A stretch of 64,000 bases of DNA, from assembly GCF_039729145.1 (NCBI RefSeq), contig NZ_CP155793.1:1550001-1614000 (forward strand), in the 5' to 3' direction. Within the stretch, counting starts at the first letter, position 1, and the number at the start of each line of letters is the position of its first letter. Below, piece after piece: positions 48,326-59,042 of this stretch. The stretch comes from Microbacterium sp. SY138 (GTDB taxonomy: Bacteria > Actinomycetota > Actinomycetes > Actinomycetales > Microbacteriaceae). The notes below the pieces were generated by a model, which was given only the letters and a program-made list of their open reading frames with translations, ran no database searches and was not told the DNA's origin. A program made the position numbers and the translations under genes.

Positions 48326-48350
48326 TCCCGCTTTTTCCACCAGATTGGTC

Positions 48351-50936
48351 GTGCGTTCGTTGTCTGAGAACCTGTCCACCGCTCCTGCCGACGACGAGAC
48401 CCCGTCGGCGCACGCCATCCAGAACAAGTGGCAGAAGTACTGGGCGGAGAACGGCACGTTCCTCACGGGCGGCGACGACGACACCCGCCCGCGCCGGTAC
48501 GTGCTCGCGATGTTCCCGTACCCGTCCGGCGACCTGCACATGGGGCACGCCGAGAACTACCTCTACTCCGACATCGTGGCCCGTTTCTGGCGCCACCGCG
48601 GACACAACGTCCTGAACCCGATCGGCTGGGACTCGTTCGGGCTGCCCGCCGAGAACGCGGCGATCCGGCAGGGTGCCGACCCTCGGGACTGGACGTATCA
48701 GAACATCGCGCAGCAGAAGGTCGGCTTCGAACAGTACGGCGTCTCGTTCGACTGGAGCCGGGTCCTGCACACGTCCGACCCCGAGTACTACCACTGGAAT
48801 CAGTGGCTGTTCCTGAAGCTGTACGAGCGGGGCCTGGCGTATCGCAAGAAGAGCCCGGTGAACTGGTGCCCGAACGACCAGACGGTGCTGGCGAACGAGC
48901 AGGTCGTCGACGGACGCTGCGATCGCTGTGGTGCGGAGGTCATCAAGAAGAAGCTCACGCAGTGGTACTTCCGGATCACCGACTACGCGGACCGTCTGCT
49001 CGACGATCTGAACCAGCTCGAGGGATTCTGGCCGCACAAGGTGCTGCAGATGCAGCGCAACTGGATCGGACGCTCCGTGGGCGCCGACGTCGACTTCCTG
49101 ATCGAGGGGCGTGAGGAGCCGGTCACGGTGTTCTCGACGCGCCCTGACACGCTGCACGGCGCGACGTTCTTCGTGGTCGCACCCGATTCCGACCTGGCGT
49201 CCGAACTCGCTGCCGGTGCTTCCGATGACGTGCGTCAGCGCTTCCAGACGTACCTGGAGCAGGTGCAGAAGGAGACCGATATCGATCGGCAGTCCACGGA
49301 CCGCCCGAAGACCGGTGTGTTCCTCGAGCGCTATGCGATCAACCCCGTGAACGGCGAGAAGCTGCCGGTGTGGGCGGCGGACTATGTGCTGGCCGACTAC
49401 GGTCACGGTGCAGTCATGGCGGTTCCTGCGCACGACCAGCGCGACCTGGACTTCGCTCGTGCGTTCGACCTGCCCGTCAAGGTGGTCGTCGACACGACGG
49501 CTCCCGTCACGGGCGCGATGCCGGTGATCGAGGTCGACGACGAGGGCGTGCCGATCGACACGGGCGCCGCGCTCGAGGAGCAGAGCCCCGCCACCACGGG
49601 CGTTGCACTCACCGGCGAAGGCCGCATGATCAACTCCGGTGCACTCAATGGGCTCTCCAAGCGCAACGCCATCGCGCGTGCGATCGAGCAGTTGGAAGCG
49701 ACCGGCACGGGTCGTGCCGCCAAGAACTACCGTCTGCGTGACTGGCTGATCTCGCGTCAGCGCTTCTGGGGCACGCCGATCCCGATGCTGCACGCCGAAG
49801 ACGGCAGCATCATCCCGGTTCCCGAGGACAAGCTCCCCGTGAAGCTGCCGAGCGTCGAAGGACTCGACCTCAAGCCCAAGGGCACCTCGCCGCTGGGCGG
49901 TGCCGAGAGCTGGGTGCGCACGACCGACCCGCAGACGGGCGACCCCGTGCTGCGCGACCCCGACACGATGGACACGTTCGTCGACAGCTCGTGGTATTTC
50001 CTGCGTTTCCTCTCGCCGAACAGCGACACGGTGGCTTTCGATCCGGCGCAGGCGGCGCGCTGGGCACCGGTGGACTCGTACATCGGTGGTGTCGAGCACG
50101 CGATCCTGCATCTGCTGTACGCGCGCTTCATCACGAAGGTCCTGTTCGACATGGGGCTGATCGACTTCACCGAGCCGTTCTCGAACCTCATCAACCAGGG
50201 CATGGTGCTGCTCGACGGGCAGAAGATGTCCAAGAGCAAGGGCAACCTGGTGCTCTTCCAGGAGGAGCTCGACGCCCACGGCGCCGACGCCCTGCGTGTG
50301 GGGCTGGCGTTCGCCGGTCCCGTGGAGGACGACAAGGATTGGGCCGACGTCTCGACGACCGGCGCCCAGAAGTTCCTGGCGCGCGCGATGCGCATCGCCG
50401 GTGAGGTGTCGAGCCCGGTCGACGTGGTGTTCGACGGCGGTGACTCCGCGCTGCGACGCGCGACGCACAAGCTGCTCGCCGAAGCGCCCGCTCTGGTCGA
50501 GCAGACGAAGTTCAACGTGCTGGTCGCGCGCCTGATGGAGCTCGTGAACGTCACCCGCAAGACGATCGACGGTGCCGCCGGCGCGGCTGACCCCGCCGTC
50601 CGCGAAGCCGCGGAGACGATCGCCGTGATGCTCGACCTCATCGCTCCGCACACGGCGGAGGAGATGTGGGAGGTCCTCGGACACGAGCCTTCCGTCGGCC
50701 TGGTGACGTGGCGTTCCGCCGACCCGGCACTGCTGATCGAGGACACGATCACCGCCGTCGTGCAGGTGGGCGGCAAGGTGCGCGCCCAGCTCGAGGTCTC
50801 GGCGCGTATCGGCGAGTCGGAGCTCGAGGCTCTGGCCCGCGCCGACGAGCGCGTGATCCGGTCGATCGGCGACCGCGAGATCGTGAAGGTCGTCGTGCGT
50901 GCTCCGAAGATCGTGAGCTTCGTCGTCAAGGGCTGA
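48351..50936 (+). CDS. leuS: Leucine--tRNA ligase
   Basis: Charges tRNA-Leu, about 861 residues. HIGH-type motif HMGH is at 63-66 ([16 protein letters not shown]), the zinc-type segment [13 protein letters not shown] follows, and KMSKSKGN is at 625-632. The editing domain has [13 protein letters not shown]. The start is uncertain: TTG 48345, GTG 48351 and TTG 48360 are all in frame without a good ribosome site; GTG is the conventional choice. A TATCCT hexamer at 48313-48318, inside the end of pabB, may be its -10. No T-box element is seen in front of it. Confidence 0.95.
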   Translation: MRSLSENLSTAPADDETPSAHAIQNKWQKYWAENGTFLTGGDDDTRPRRYVLAMFPYPSGDLHMGHAENYLYSDIVARFWRHRGHNVLNPIGWDSFGLPAENAAIRQGADPRDWTYQNIAQQKVGFEQYGVSFDWSRVLHTSDPEYYHWNQWLFLKLYERGLAYRKKSPVNWCPNDQTVLANEQVVDGRCDRCGAEVIKKKLTQWYFRITDYADRLLDDLNQLEGFWPHKVLQMQRNWIGRSVGADVDFLIEGREEPVTVFSTRPDTLHGATFFVVAPDSDLASELAAGASDDVRQRFQTYLEQVQKETDIDRQSTDRPKTGVFLERYAINPVNGEKLPVWAADYVLADYGHGAVMAVPAHDQRDLDFARAFDLPVKVVVDTTAPVTGAMPVIEVDDEGVPIDTGAALEEQSPATTGVALTGEGRMINSGALNGLSKRNAIARAIEQLEATGTGRAAKNYRLRDWLISRQRFWGTPIPMLHAEDGSIIPVPEDKLPVKLPSVEGLDLKPKGTSPLGGAESWVRTTDPQTGDPVLRDPDTMDTFVDSSWYFLRFLSPNSDTVAFDPAQAARWAPVDSYIGGVEHAILHLLYARFITKVLFDMGLIDFTEPFSNLINQGMVLLDGQKMSKSKGNLVLFQEELDAHGADALRVGLAFAGPVEDDKDWADVSTTGAQKFLARAMRIAGEVSSPVDVVFDGGDSALRRATHKLLAEAPALVEQTKFNVLVARLMELVNVTRKTIDGAAGAADPAVREAAETIAVMLDLIAPHTAEEMWEVLGHEPSVGLVTWRSADPALLIEDTITAVVQVGGKVRAQLEVSARIGESELEALARADERVIRSIGDREIVKVVVRAPKIVSFVVKG

Positions 50937-51036
50937 TCGACGTACGGGCTGATCGCCTGTCCTCCACGGAAGTCTCCTCGCACGGGGTTGTCCCCGGCAG
51001 GGGCGAATGCCGCCCGGCCGGAGGAACGACCGCGCC

Positions 51037-51042
51037 TAGCGT
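51037..51042 (+). promoter_or_regulatory. -10 hexamer of leaderless promoter, comEA
   Basis: TAGCGT followed by 6 nt and then ATG 51049. Confidence 0.5.
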
Positions 51043-51048
51043 GGCCGG

Positions 51049-51663
51049 ATGGAATCTCCGCAGGTACCCCTCCCACCTCGGCGTCGACTGCGTCTGAGCA
51101 TCGGAGCGGCAGTGGTGCTGGCTCTCGTCGTGCTGTCGGCTGCCGTGGGCCTCGGGATCATGCGGGGGCAGGCCGCGCCTGTCGAATCGGTGCCGCTCGA
51201 GGACATGAGTACGGGAGCAGGCGCAGGCCCCGAAGCGACCGATGACCTTTACGTGCACGTTCTCGGCGCTGTCGAGAAGCCCGGACTCTATGTGCTCGAT
51301 CGTGACGCACGGCTCGTCGATGCGCTGGCGGCTGCAGGGGGAACGACCGTCGAGGCCGACCTGGCCGCGGTCAACCTCGCTCGAATGCTCGAAGACGGAG
51401 AGCAGGTCGTCGTGCCGATAGCCGGAGCCATGGCGGGTGGGCCCGGCGAAGTCGCACCGCCACCGGACGATGACCGGATCGACCTCAACACCGCGGATCA
51501 GGCGGCGTTGGAGACGCTCCCGCGTATCGGTCCGGCACTCGCGGAGCGGATCATCTCCTGGCGGGAGGAGAACGGCCGGTTCTCCTCGGTGGATGACCTC
51601 CTGGCGGTTCCCGGCATCGGGGAGAAGCTGGTCGCGGGCCTGCGCGACGGGGTCAGGGTGTGA
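51049..51663 (+). CDS. comEA: ComEA-like DNA-binding protein
   Basis: 204 residues, membrane-anchored DNA receptor of the natural-transformation type. One N-terminal helix (about 15-37) is followed by an SLBB domain (LYVHVLGAVEKPGLYVLD) and, at the C-terminus, two helix-hairpin-helix motifs (IDLNTADQAALETLPRIG and SSVDDLLAVPGIGEK). The stop overlaps the comEC start. Whether this organism is transformable cannot be told. Confidence 0.92.
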   Translation: MESPQVPLPPRRRLRLSIGAAVVLALVVLSAAVGLGIMRGQAAPVESVPLEDMSTGAGAGPEATDDLYVHVLGAVEKPGLYVLDRDARLVDALAAAGGTTVEADLAAVNLARMLEDGEQVVVPIAGAMAGGPGEVAPPPDDDRIDLNTADQAALETLPRIGPALAERIISWREENGRFSSVDDLLAVPGIGEKLVAGLRDGVRV

Positions 51664-53987
51664 GGGGACGAGACCTCCGGCTCGTGCCGCTCGCGCTGGC
51701 GGTGTGGTGCGTCGCGCTGCTGTGTGTGCTGTTCCCTGCGGTCGCGTGGGGGTGCGCCGCCGCGTGCGGGCTCGGGGCGGTAGGCGTACTGGCATCGGTC
51801 GTGCACCGTCGAAACCGCCAGGGGAAGTCCGGAGCACGCGGGGGCCTCGTCGTCGTCGTGCTGGCCGCGATCGCGGCTGCGGCGGTATCGGTCGGGTTCG
51901 CCGTCCCCGAGCGGGAAGCGGCGAAGGGGTGGGACGCTCGCGTGGTCGATATCACGGCCGAGGTGACGTCCTCCGCATCGATCGGACGCGATGGGCGGCT
52001 GTGGTTCGAGGCGGTGACATCGACGCTCGGGCCGCCGGGCCGTGCGGTGGCGTCCGCCGCCCCGGTGCGCCTGGGGGTCGTCCCGGCCGAGGGCTTCGAC
52101 CTCGGCGCGACGGTTCGGGTCGTGGGCGAGTCATCGGCGACGGATGCCGTGGAGCGCTCAGCGTTGGTCGTCTTCGCGAGCGACGCCGAGGTCATCTCGC
52201 CCGCGCCTGGTGTCTTCGGTGCGGCGGCGACGATCAAGAGCGTGTTCGTCGAACGGTCTCTACGCCTGCCGGAACCGGGCAACGGACTGCTTCCCGGACT
52301 CGCGGTCGGCGACACGCGCGCCGTCACCGCCGAGCTGAACGACGACATGCGCACCAGCGGGCTCAGTCACCTCACTGCGGTCAGCGGAGCGAACTGCGCG
52401 ATCGTGGTCGGCGCGATCTTCTGGCTGACGGCGCTGTGCGGAGGCGGCCGCCGGTTGCGTGTTCTCCTGTCGCTCGTGGGCCTGACCGGGTTCGTGGTTC
52501 TGGTGACTCCCGAGCCGAGTGTGATCCGGGCGGGGGTGATGGCGGCGGTGGGGATGCTCTCCGTGCTGTCGGGGAAGCCGAGCGCCGGGGCCGGGGTGCT
52601 GTCGCTGTGCGCCACCACGATTCTGGTTGCGGACCCCTGGCTCGCGGCGACGCCGGGGTTCGCGCTGTCGGTCGTCGCCTCGGGTGCGTTGATCCTGCTC
52701 GCCCCGCCTCTGGCGCGCGGCTTGGCTCGGGGGATGCCGCGCCCCGTCGCGCTCGCTGTCGCGGTCCCGCTCTCCGCGCAGCTCGCGTGCGGCCCGATCA
52801 TCGCCCTGTTCGCAGAACAGCAGTCGTTGGTCGGTATCGCCGCGAACCTGATCGCGGGGCCCGCAGCCCCGGTCGCGACGGTGATCGGGCTCCTCGCCTG
52901 CCTCGCCGCTCCATTGCCGGTGCTCGCTGACCTGCTGACGGCCTCGGCGTGGCTTCCCGCGGCGTGGATCGCGATGACCGCGACCACCACGGCCCAACTG
53001 CCGGGCGCGCAGGTCCTGGTACCACCCGGCCTCGGCAGTGCCCTGGTGGTGGCGGTGGTGAGTGCGGCGATCGCCATCGTGCTGATGCGTGCCCCCGCGT
53101 ATCAGCCGGGCTCACGTGTGGAGCGGGCGGCTGCCTGGGGACGTCGCGGTGCGGCGATGATCGTCGTCGTGGTGCTGTCGATCGCCGGTTCTCGTGCGCT
53201 TCTCGACGGCCCCCTCGCTGCGGCGACGACCCCCGACGCCTGGGCCGTCGCGGCGTGCGATGTCGGGCAGGGCGACGCGGTGCTCGTGCGCTCGGCGACC
53301 CAGGTCGCTTTGATTGACACGGGGCCGGAGCCCCAGCCACTGGCCTCATGTCTGCGGTCGCTCGGCGTCGAGCGCATCGACCTTCTCGTCCTCACCCACT
53401 TCGACCTCGATCACGTCGGCGGGGCTGAGGCGGTGCGCGGTCGTGTCGACGTGGTCATGCACGGTCCGATCGCCGAGGACGCCGATCGACGTCTCCTCGA
53501 TGACCTCGTCGATGGAGGCGCACGCGTCCACGCGGCGTCGGAAGGTCAGCAGGGGATGCTCGGCGAGGCGGCGTGGCGTGTGCTCTGGCCGCTGCGCCGA
53601 TCCGCTGCCTTTCCCGATGGCAACGATGCGAGCGTGGTGATGGAGTTCGACGGGGGAGAGGTGCCCCGCTCGATCTACCTCGGCGACCTCTCGGCCGTGC
53701 CCCAGCGCATGCTGCAGCGCACGGCGAGGATGATGCCGTACGCCGTGGTCAAGGTCGCGCACCACGGCAGCGCCGACCAGGATCCCGGCCTCTACGAGGC
53801 GATGCGGCCCCGGGTGGCGCTGTTCAGCGTCGGAGCGGACAACGACTACGGGCACCCACGTTCCGAGACCCTCGATCTCCTGGCGGCGACCGGTGCACAT
53901 GTGCTGCGCACCGACGAACGGGGGCGCATTCTGCTCGGTCTTCGCGACGGCGAACTGCAGGTCTGGACGGAGAAGCCTGCCGGATGA
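51660..53987 (+). CDS. comEC: ComEC/Rec2 competence channel
   Basis: 775 residues, about ten transmembrane helices. The competence domain has HLTAVSGANCAIVVGAIF (about 237-254). The C-terminal part is a metallo-beta-lactamase-like domain: CDVGQGDAVLVRS, THFDLDHVGG (metal ligands) and VAHHGSADQ, proposed to degrade the non-transported strand. GTG start overlaps comEA. The pair plus holA is the standard bacterial order. Confidence 0.95.
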   Translation: MRGRDLRLVPLALAVWCVALLCVLFPAVAWGCAAACGLGAVGVLASVVHRRNRQGKSGARGGLVVVVLAAIAAAAVSVGFAVPEREAAKGWDARVVDITAEVTSSASIGRDGRLWFEAVTSTLGPPGRAVASAAPVRLGVVPAEGFDLGATVRVVGESSATDAVERSALVVFASDAEVISPAPGVFGAAATIKSVFVERSLRLPEPGNGLLPGLAVGDTRAVTAELNDDMRTSGLSHLTAVSGANCAIVVGAIFWLTALCGGGRRLRVLLSLVGLTGFVVLVTPEPSVIRAGVMAAVGMLSVLSGKPSAGAGVLSLCATTILVADPWLAATPGFALSVVASGALILLAPPLARGLARGMPRPVALAVAVPLSAQLACGPIIALFAEQQSLVGIAANLIAGPAAPVATVIGLLACLAAPLPVLADLLTASAWLPAAWIAMTATTTAQLPGAQVLVPPGLGSALVVAVVSAAIAIVLMRAPAYQPGSRVERAAAWGRRGAAMIVVVVLSIAGSRALLDGPLAAATTPDAWAVAACDVGQGDAVLVRSATQVALIDTGPEPQPLASCLRSLGVERIDLLVLTHFDLDHVGGAEAVRGRVDVVMHGPIAEDADRRLLDDLVDGGARVHAASEGQQGMLGEAAWRVLWPLRRSAAFPDGNDASVVMEFDGGEVPRSIYLGDLSAVPQRMLQRTARMMPYAVVKVAHHGSADQDPGLYEAMRPRVALFSVGADNDYGHPRSETLDLLAATGAHVLRTDERGRILLGLRDGELQVWTEKPAG

Positions 53988-54036
53988 GCCGCTCGGATCA
54001 GCCTCGAAGGAGCGGAACCATGTCGGCGACCGCCGG

Positions 54037-54042
54037 TAGGCT
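54037..54042 (+). promoter_or_regulatory. -10 hexamer of leaderless promoter, holA
   Basis: TAGGCT followed by 6 nt and then ATG 54049. Confidence 0.5.
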
Positions 54043-54048
54043 GGATCC

Positions 54049-55086
54049 ATGGCAGCTTCGCGAACCCCTTCCCGCGGCGGCGCGAAGCCCACCAAGATCC
54101 CGCAGGTCTCCTGGCGTGAGCCGCACCCCGCTCCGATCGTGCTCGTGTCGGGCCCGGAAGAGGTCTGCGCCGAGCGCGCGATCGTCGGCGTTCGCGACTA
54201 CCTCCGTGCCGAGGACCCCGCGCTCGAAGTGAGTGACGTACGGGCCGATGATTACGCACCCGGAACGCTGCTCTCCCTCACATCGCCGTCCTTGTTCGGG
54301 GAACCACGTCTCGTCCGCGTCTCCGGCGTGGAGAAGTGCTCCGATGCCTTCATCCAGGAGGCGGTGTCGTATCTCGACAACCCGCAGGAGGGCGCGACCG
54401 TCGTCCTTCGCCACACGGGCGCCAGCGTGCGAGGCAAGAAGCTGCTCGACGCTGTCCGTGCCGGGAACGGCGGCGGTATCGAGATCGCCTGCCCTGCCAT
54501 CAAGCGCGACAGCGACCGAGTCGACTTCGCCGCCGGCGAGTTCCGCGCGGCGAAGAAGCGCATCGCGCCTCCGGCTCTTCGAGCCCTGGTCTCGGCCTTC
54601 GCCGACGACCTCACCGAGCTCGCCGCGGCCTGCCAGCAGCTCATCGGAGACGTCGAGGGCGACATCTCCGAAGACATCGTCACCAAGTACTACGGAGGTC
54701 GGGTCGAGGTGTCGGCGTTCGTCGTCGCCGACACGGCCATCGCCGGACGCTACGGCGAGGCCCTCATCGCCCTCCGTCATGCTCTCTCGTCGGGCGCCGA
54801 CCCGGTTCCGATGGTCGCGGCCTTCGCCATGAAGCTCCGCACCATGGCACGAGTCGCCGGCAACCGCGAGCCGAGCCGCCAGCTCGCTCAGCGTCTGGGA
54901 ATGAAGGATTGGCAGGTTGACCGCGCACGCCGCGATCTCGCCGGCTGGAACGAGCGGTCACTCGGAATGGCGATCCAGGCCACTGCCAGGGCCGATGGCG
55001 AGGTCAAGGGTGCGGCACGCGACCCGATCTTCGCGCTGGAGCGCATGGTCACCGTCATCGCCACTCGCCAGCCGTTCGGCGAGTGA
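54049..55086 (+). CDS. holA: DNA polymerase III delta subunit
   Basis: Clamp-loader subunit that opens the sliding clamp, 345 residues, normal for HolA. It has the N-terminal APIVLVSGPEEVCAERAI, the clamp-contact region SLTSPSLFGEPRLVRVSGVEK, and the C-terminal RDPIFALERMVTVIA. ATG 54049 is confirmed by TAGGCT exactly 6 nt upstream; no ribosome site is needed in this layout. Convergent with rpsT. Confidence 0.95.
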   Translation: MAASRTPSRGGAKPTKIPQVSWREPHPAPIVLVSGPEEVCAERAIVGVRDYLRAEDPALEVSDVRADDYAPGTLLSLTSPSLFGEPRLVRVSGVEKCSDAFIQEAVSYLDNPQEGATVVLRHTGASVRGKKLLDAVRAGNGGGIEIACPAIKRDSDRVDFAAGEFRAAKKRIAPPALRALVSAFADDLTELAAACQQLIGDVEGDISEDIVTKYYGGRVEVSAFVVADTAIAGRYGEALIALRHALSSGADPVPMVAAFAMKLRTMARVAGNREPSRQLAQRLGMKDWQVDRARRDLAGWNERSLGMAIQATARADGEVKGAARDPIFALERMVTVIATRQPFGE

Positions 55087-55141
55087 TCGAGCGAGAGTGG
55101 CCAGTCGGATTCGACTGCCGGGACGCTCCGAGGCAATGAAG

Positions 55142-55175
55142 AAGGCCCGCCCCGAGGAACGGGACGGGCCTTTCT
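55142..55175. terminator. Bidirectional terminator between holA and rpsT
   Basis: AAGGCCCG-C-CCCG pairs with CGGG-A-CGGGCCTT across a 5-nt loop; one C-A mismatch. Serves both convergent genes. Confidence 0.85.
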
Positions 55176-55188
55176 CAGAAGCTTCGGC

Positions 55189-55449
55189 TCAGAGGGAAGC
55201 GACCTGCTTGGCGAGAGCCGACTTGCGGTTCGACGCCTGGTTCTTGTGCAGGACACCCTTGCTGACGGCCTTGTCGAGCTTGACGGCAGCCTTCTTCAGG
55301 GCGGCCTCTGCGGCGGCCTTGTCACCGGCGGAGACGGCCGTGCGAGTGGTGCGGATGACCGTCTTGAGCTCGCTCTTCACGGCCTTGTTGCGCTCGCGCG
55401 CCTTCTCGTTGGTCTTGTTGCGCTTGATCTGCGACTTGATGTTTGCCAC
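55189..55449 (-). CDS. rpsT: 30S ribosomal protein S20
   Basis: Small-subunit protein binding the 5' domain of 16S rRNA, 86 residues. The start [20 protein letters not shown] and end [16 protein letters not shown] are diagnostic. The GTG at 55449 begins the conserved sequence; in-frame codons further upstream are not conserved. A TAGACT hexamer on the minus strand at 55557-55552 would give a leader of about 100 nt. Confidence 0.97.
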   Translation of the reverse strand: MANIKSQIKRNKTNEKARERNKAVKSELKTVIRTTRTAVSAGDKAAAEAALKKAAVKLDKAVSKGVLHKNQASNRKSALAKQVASL

Positions 55450-55671
55450 GTGTGGACGCTTTCTGTACAGGAGTGTTCGGAATGCCGGCAGCAGAAGAGG
55501 GCTGCTGCACAGCGGTCGTGAGGGAAGAACCCACACGCAAGCCAAGAGTCGAGTCTACCAGCAGAGGGGCTGTTGACGCGAAACGACGAGGAGAATGCGA
55601 GACGCAGTCGCGCATTCGATGGTACCGGGTGCAGAATCATCACTATCTCGACACTGATGTCAAGGAGCCCC

Positions 55672-57051
55672 ATGACCCCCGCGTTCCCTCGCCTGTCTGC
55701 GCCTGCCGGGCTCCGCTGGTCCGCCGCGACCTCAGCGTTCCAGATCGAGGGGTCGCGCCCCACCGGAATATCCGGTCGTTCCATCTGGGATGACTTCCTC
55801 GAGAGACCGGGAGCGATCGTCGACGGATCGACGGCGGATCCCGCGTGCGACAGCTACCGGCGCCCCGAGGATGATGTCGCCCTTGCGGCGGGCCTGGGTC
55901 TCGACCGCTACAGGTTCTCGATCCCGTGGGCTCGCGTGCAGCCCGACGGCCTCGGCCGCGGTGACGCGTCGGCCCTCGATCACTACTCGCGCCTGGTCGA
56001 TCTCCTCCTCGATGCCGGGGTCGTCCCGTTCCCCACCCTGTTCCACTGGGAGATGCCAAGTCTCATCGAAGCAGGCGGCGGCTGGCTCGAGCGCGATACC
56101 GCGGAGCGCCTCGCCGACTATGCGGCCATCGTGGCTGATCGTCTCGGCGACCGGGTGCAGCACTGGTACACCCTGAACGAGCCCGCCATGATGACGCTTC
56201 AGGGATACGCGGTCGGCGCGCTGGCGCCCGGGAAGCAGCTCCTCTTCGGCGCGCTGCCGACCGCTCACCATCAACTGCTCGCCCATGCTCGCGCGGCAGC
56301 CGCTCTGCGGGAGCGTGGTGCCGCATCGGTCGGACTGGTCAACAACCACACTCGGGTCCTGCCGCTGGGCGACACCGCTGAAGACCACCAGGCCGCAGCG
56401 GTCTACGATCTGATCCACAACCGGATCTTCAGCGAACCCCTCCTCGCCGGAACATACCCCGACCTGGAATCACTCGGCCTGCCCCCGATGCCCGTGCACG
56501 ACGGCGACCTCGAGGCCATCGGACGCTCGATCGACTTCTACGGCATCAACTTCTACAACCCGACCACGGTGACCGCCGCCGAGCAGGAGAGCCCGATCCC
56601 GTTCGACATCGTGCCCACTCCGGGAGTCCCGGTCACCGGGTTCGGTCCGGAATGGCCGATCATGCCGAGCGCGCTGCGCGATCTCCTGATCGACCTGCAC
56701 ACCCGGCATCCGCAGATGCCGCCCGTGATCATCGGCGAGAACGGTGCGTCGTTCCCGGAACCCGAGCGCGCCCTCCGCGTGGATGACGCCGATCGGATCG
56801 CCTATCTGGCGGGACACATCGCCGCGGTAGGGGAGGCGATCGATGCGGGGGTGCCGGTGGAGGAGTACACGGTGTGGTCGCTGCTCGACAACTGGGAGTG
56901 GGCTGACGGCTACACTCAGCGCTTCGGACTCGTCCACGTCGACTTCGAGACGGGGGAACGGACCCCCAAGGCGTCGTACGACTGGTACCGCGGGATCATC
57001 GAGAGCGCGCGGACGGATGCAACCGCTGCCACGACGGAGGCGGCGAGATGA
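55672..57051 (+). CDS. Glycoside hydrolase family 1 beta-glucosidase
   Basis: Retaining beta-glycosidase, 459 residues, cytoplasmic (no signal). The start is GLRWSAATSAFQIEG, the acid/base Glu 170 is in TLNEP, and the nucleophile Glu 356 is in IIGENG. Near the end WSLLDNWEWADGY completes the GH1 pattern. AAGGAG 5 nt before ATG 55672 decides the start; an ATG 15 nt earlier is less well placed. It overlaps the MFS transporter gene by 4 nt, indicating uptake and hydrolysis of a beta-glucoside as one unit. Confidence 0.95.
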   Translation: MTPAFPRLSAPAGLRWSAATSAFQIEGSRPTGISGRSIWDDFLERPGAIVDGSTADPACDSYRRPEDDVALAAGLGLDRYRFSIPWARVQPDGLGRGDASALDHYSRLVDLLLDAGVVPFPTLFHWEMPSLIEAGGGWLERDTAERLADYAAIVADRLGDRVQHWYTLNEPAMMTLQGYAVGALAPGKQLLFGALPTAHHQLLAHARAAAALRERGAASVGLVNNHTRVLPLGDTAEDHQAAAVYDLIHNRIFSEPLLAGTYPDLESLGLPPMPVHDGDLEAIGRSIDFYGINFYNPTTVTAAEQESPIPFDIVPTPGVPVTGFGPEWPIMPSALRDLLIDLHTRHPQMPPVIIGENGASFPEPERALRVDDADRIAYLAGHIAAVGEAIDAGVPVEEYTVWSLLDNWEWADGYTQRFGLVHVDFETGERTPKASYDWYRGIIESARTDATAATTEAAR

Positions 57052-58286
57052 CCGAAGCGACCGGAACGCGCCCGGTCCGCGCGGGTGCGCGCTGGATGTC
57101 GCTGTTCACGCTCGCGTGGCTGGCGATCTGGACCGTGCAGCTCACGCCGGTGCAGCTGCTCCTGCCGCTGCAGCTCGACACCCCGCAGGACGACTGGATC
57201 CGGGGCGTCGTCTCCTCGGGACTGGTTCTCGGAATCGGCGGGCTCGCCGGGATCATCGCGGGACCGGCGGCCGGCGCGCTCTCGGACCGCGCGGCTGCGG
57301 GCCGCCACCGTCGGCGTCCGTGGGCGCTGGGCGGTGTGCTGTTCACCGCGGTCTGCCTCGTCCTCACCGGCTACGCGCAAGGGCCATGGGCCGTGGGCGC
57401 CGGTTGGGTCGGGGTGTCGATCGGCGTGGCGGTGTCGTCCGCCGCCTTCACCGCGCTGATCGCCGACCAGCTGCCGACGACACAGCGCGGGGCCGCCTCC
57501 GCCGCGGTCGGGTCCAGCCAGGCTGTCGGCATCGTGGTCGGGGTCGGCCTCGTTGTCCTGCTCGGTCTCGAGCTCCGGGAAGGCTATCTCCTGCTCGCCG
57601 GGATCATCGCGGTGGTCGGTACGACGGCGGCGCTGCTGCTGCCCGATCCACCGACCACGGAGGCGATGCGGCCGAAACGGATCGGACGCCGCCACCTGGA
57701 CTCACTGCGCGATCGCGACTTCGCCTGGATGCTGTCCGGGCGCCTGGTGACGAACGTCGGCAACGCACTCGGGACCGCGCTGTTCCTGTTCTTCCTGCTG
57801 CACGGCCTCGGTCAGCCCAGCGCCATCGCCCAGGACAACCTGCTGCTGCTGATCGTCGTCTACACGGTGTTCGTCGTCATCGCCTCGGTGATCACGGGGA
57901 TCGTCTCCGACCGGACAGGGAATCGCCGGACGCTCACGGTGGCGGCGACGGTCGTGCAGGCGGCCTCGGGGGTGGCGATCGCGCTGGTACCGACGTTCGA
58001 GATGACGATGGTCGCTGCCGCGCTGATGGGCCTCGGCTATGGCGCGTTCTCGACGGTGGGCCTCGCATTCGCCGCCGACCTGCTGCCGGACGAGCAGGAC
58101 CATGCGAGGGACCTCGGGATCGTGAACGTCACAGCCGCGCTCGGGCAGCTCATCGGCCCTGTGCTGGGGGCGGGACTGGTCGCGCTGGTCGGCGGCTTCT
58201 GGCTCGTGTTCGTCGCGGCGGCGGTTCTCTCCCTCGTCGGCGGGCTGCTCACGGCGTTCGCGCGGCAGCCGGCCAGGGCGTCATGA
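57048..58286 (+). CDS. Major facilitator superfamily transporter
   Basis: 412 residues with about twelve hydrophobic helices and the MFS loop signature GALSDRAAAGRHRRRPW between helices 2 and 3; a second such loop, GIVSDRTGNRR, lies after helix 8. The combination with a GH1 enzyme and the SDRxxxxxRRRPW loop recalls the GPH/SLC45 sugar-transporter subset, so a glucoside or disaccharide carrier is likely. The last 6 nt overlap the convergent hydrolase gene. Confidence 0.88.
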   Translation: MTEATGTRPVRAGARWMSLFTLAWLAIWTVQLTPVQLLLPLQLDTPQDDWIRGVVSSGLVLGIGGLAGIIAGPAAGALSDRAAAGRHRRRPWALGGVLFTAVCLVLTGYAQGPWAVGAGWVGVSIGVAVSSAAFTALIADQLPTTQRGAASAAVGSSQAVGIVVGVGLVVLLGLELREGYLLLAGIIAVVGTTAALLLPDPPTTEAMRPKRIGRRHLDSLRDRDFAWMLSGRLVTNVGNALGTALFLFFLLHGLGQPSAIAQDNLLLLIVVYTVFVVIASVITGIVSDRTGNRRTLTVAATVVQAASGVAIALVPTFEMTMVAAALMGLGYGAFSTVGLAFAADLLPDEQDHARDLGIVNVTAALGQLIGPVLGAGLVALVGGFWLVFVAAAVLSLVGGLLTAFARQPARAS

Positions 58287-59036
58287 ACTCGAGGGGTCAG
58301 GCGTCACTCCCTGCGCGGCGTCACGCTCCACGGTCGCGATGGCGAGCTGCAGCACGGCGTTGAAGATCTGCGGCCGCATCGCGGTGACGAGGTGCGTCGT
58401 GCGTGGCACGATGATGAGCTCGGCATGCGGGGCGAGCCGTTGGAACAGTGACTCGTTGAGCCGCAGCTGGTCGTACTGCCCGTTCACGAACCAGAGCGGA
58501 ATCGTGATGCGAGGGATCGCCGCGGCGATGTCGAGCGCGGCCAGACTGCGCAGCGCGGCGTCCTGGGTGTCGAGCGCGTAGCCGCCGGCGGCGAAGTCGG
58601 ACCGGGTCTCCACAGGCACGGTGGCTTCGAGGATCCGGCCGGTCAGCCACATCCCGCGGTCGGGAAGGGCATCGACGGCTCGAGTGAAGAGACGGTAGGC
58701 CGCGAGCCCGGCACCGTGGGGGATCGAGGTGCAGGACGCCGCGATCAGCCCCGCGACGGGAGGTTGCTCCGCGCCCCCGACATACGCGAGGCAGAGCAAT
58801 CCGCCCATCGAATGCCCCACCAGCAGGACGGGGCCCTTCTCGGCCGCGGCGCGCACCGCCTCATCTATGGTGTGCAGCGCCTCGTGGAGGGTGAAGTCCT
58901 CCTGCATCCGCGTACCGTGCCCCGGGAGGTCGACGGCGGTGAAGGCGTAGCCGCGCTCCTCGAGGTAGGCCGCCTGGGACCGCCACATGGTGGCGGACGT
59001 GCGGATACCGTGCACGAAGACGATCTGGACGCTCAC
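58281..59036 (-). CDS. Alpha/beta hydrolase
   Basis: 251 residues, serine hydrolase fold. The oxyanion-loop segment VFVHGIRTSATMW, the nucleophile elbow GHSMGG and a His near the end (PRTTHLV) form the triad with an Asp in NGQYDQL. Substrate unknown; lipase/esterase or lactonase-type are possible. The GTG 59036 is preferred over an upstream GTG at 59096 because TATGCT lies exactly 6 nt before it. Confidence 0.85.
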   Translation of the reverse strand: MSVQIVFVHGIRTSATMWRSQAAYLEERGYAFTAVDLPGHGTRMQEDFTLHEALHTIDEAVRAAAEKGPVLLVGHSMGGLLCLAYVGGAEQPPVAGLIAASCTSIPHGAGLAAYRLFTRAVDALPDRGMWLTGRILEATVPVETRSDFAAGGYALDTQDAALRSLAALDIAAAIPRITIPLWFVNGQYDQLRLNESLFQRLAPHAELIIVPRTTHLVTAMRPQIFNAVLQLAIATVERDAAQGVTPDPSSS

Positions 59037-59042
59037 GGGTTC

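Noticed and set aside
48326..48350. Possible T-box or leader in front of leuS
   Set aside because: Only 25 nt separate pabB from leuS and there is no GGTACC-type core.
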